Shown: piece by piece, positions 5,276 to 5,335 of the stretch
How positions within the stretch are numbered: position 1 is the stretch's first letter
Layout: each line of letters opens with the position of its first letter
Position numbers and translations under genes: made by a program
The notes under the pieces: model-generated
What the model was told of the DNA's origin: nothing
Databases searched by the model: none
Seen by the model: the letters and a program-made list of their open reading frames with translations, nothing else
Source of the DNA: Fimenecus sp964457415
GTDB lineage: Bacteria > Bacillota > Clostridia > Oscillospirales > Acutalibacteraceae
DNA length: 5,335 bases
Direction: 5' to 3'
NCBI GenBank assembly: GCA_964457415.1
Contig: CAYWFB010000088.1
Span: forward strand, 1 to 5,335

Positions 5276-5304
5276 ATAAAAAAAGGGGCTGTAAAAAAAC
5301 GCCC
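5276..5304 (-). terminator. Probable intrinsic terminator of a minus-strand gene beyond the right edge
   Basis: On the minus strand GGGC (5304-5301) pairs with GCCC (5289-5286) around an A/T-rich loop. Immediately after comes CTTTTTTT (5285-5278), then ATT. The stem is short but the 7-base U-tract directly behind it is typical. The gene it serves would lie to the right of 5335. The stretch 5172-5335 holds no other gene that I can support. Confidence 0.45.
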
Positions 5305-5335
5305 TGAAAAAATCCGAGATTCGTGTAAAAGCGAG

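Overview
The window looks like a mosaic accessory locus in a low-GC Firmicute, most likely a gut-type Clostridia (Oscillospiraceae/Lachnospiraceae grade). The evidence is AT-rich DNA with strong GGAGG-type ribosome binding sites, an ECF sigma factor beside a Beta_propel (Pfam PF09826-type) protein, a DUF1653-like mobile-element protein, and an IS1182-type transposase scrap. All identifications come from reading the translations; no database was searched.

Left part (1-1053): the window opens inside the N-terminal part of an IS1182-like transposase that derails within 35 codons. A 17-bp palindrome and a GC-rich hairpin follow. A complete minus-strand gene (144-854) then encodes a DUF1653-like domain joined to a C-terminal helix-turn-helix. 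It is divergent from the next operon across a 199-bp intergenic region. That region holds a strong extended -10 promoter and three TGGTGCAA repeats spaced exactly 33 bp apart, the last lying between the -35 and -10 boxes.

Central part (1054-3882): a plus-strand operon. It begins with an intact AAA_14/DUF4143-type ATPase. Next is a BcgI-like restriction-modification A subunit that keeps its PD-(D/E)XK nuclease domain but stops just after methyltransferase motif I. Last is a specificity (S) subunit reduced to an N-terminal and a C-terminal piece in different frames. The block ends at a second palindrome, which in inverted orientation resembles the one at the left end, so positions 86-3884 could be a bounded cassette.

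Right part (3883-5335), minus strand: the first about 40 codons of an ECF sigma factor run directly into the C-terminal half of a beta-propeller protein, which is a fusion-by-deletion. A small two-helix membrane protein follows, 7 nt downstream. A probable terminator of a gene lying outside the window and an ECF-like promoter precede the sigma fragment.

Functional picture: the intact genes are the DUF1653/HTH protein, the AAA_14 ATPase and the small membrane protein. The transposase, R-M A subunit, S subunit and sigma/propeller pair are all broken, three of them by what look like internal deletions that keep both ends of the locus. The most interesting live element is the divergent intergenic operator array, which could place the ATPase/R-M operon under repressor control, possibly by the adjacent HTH protein.
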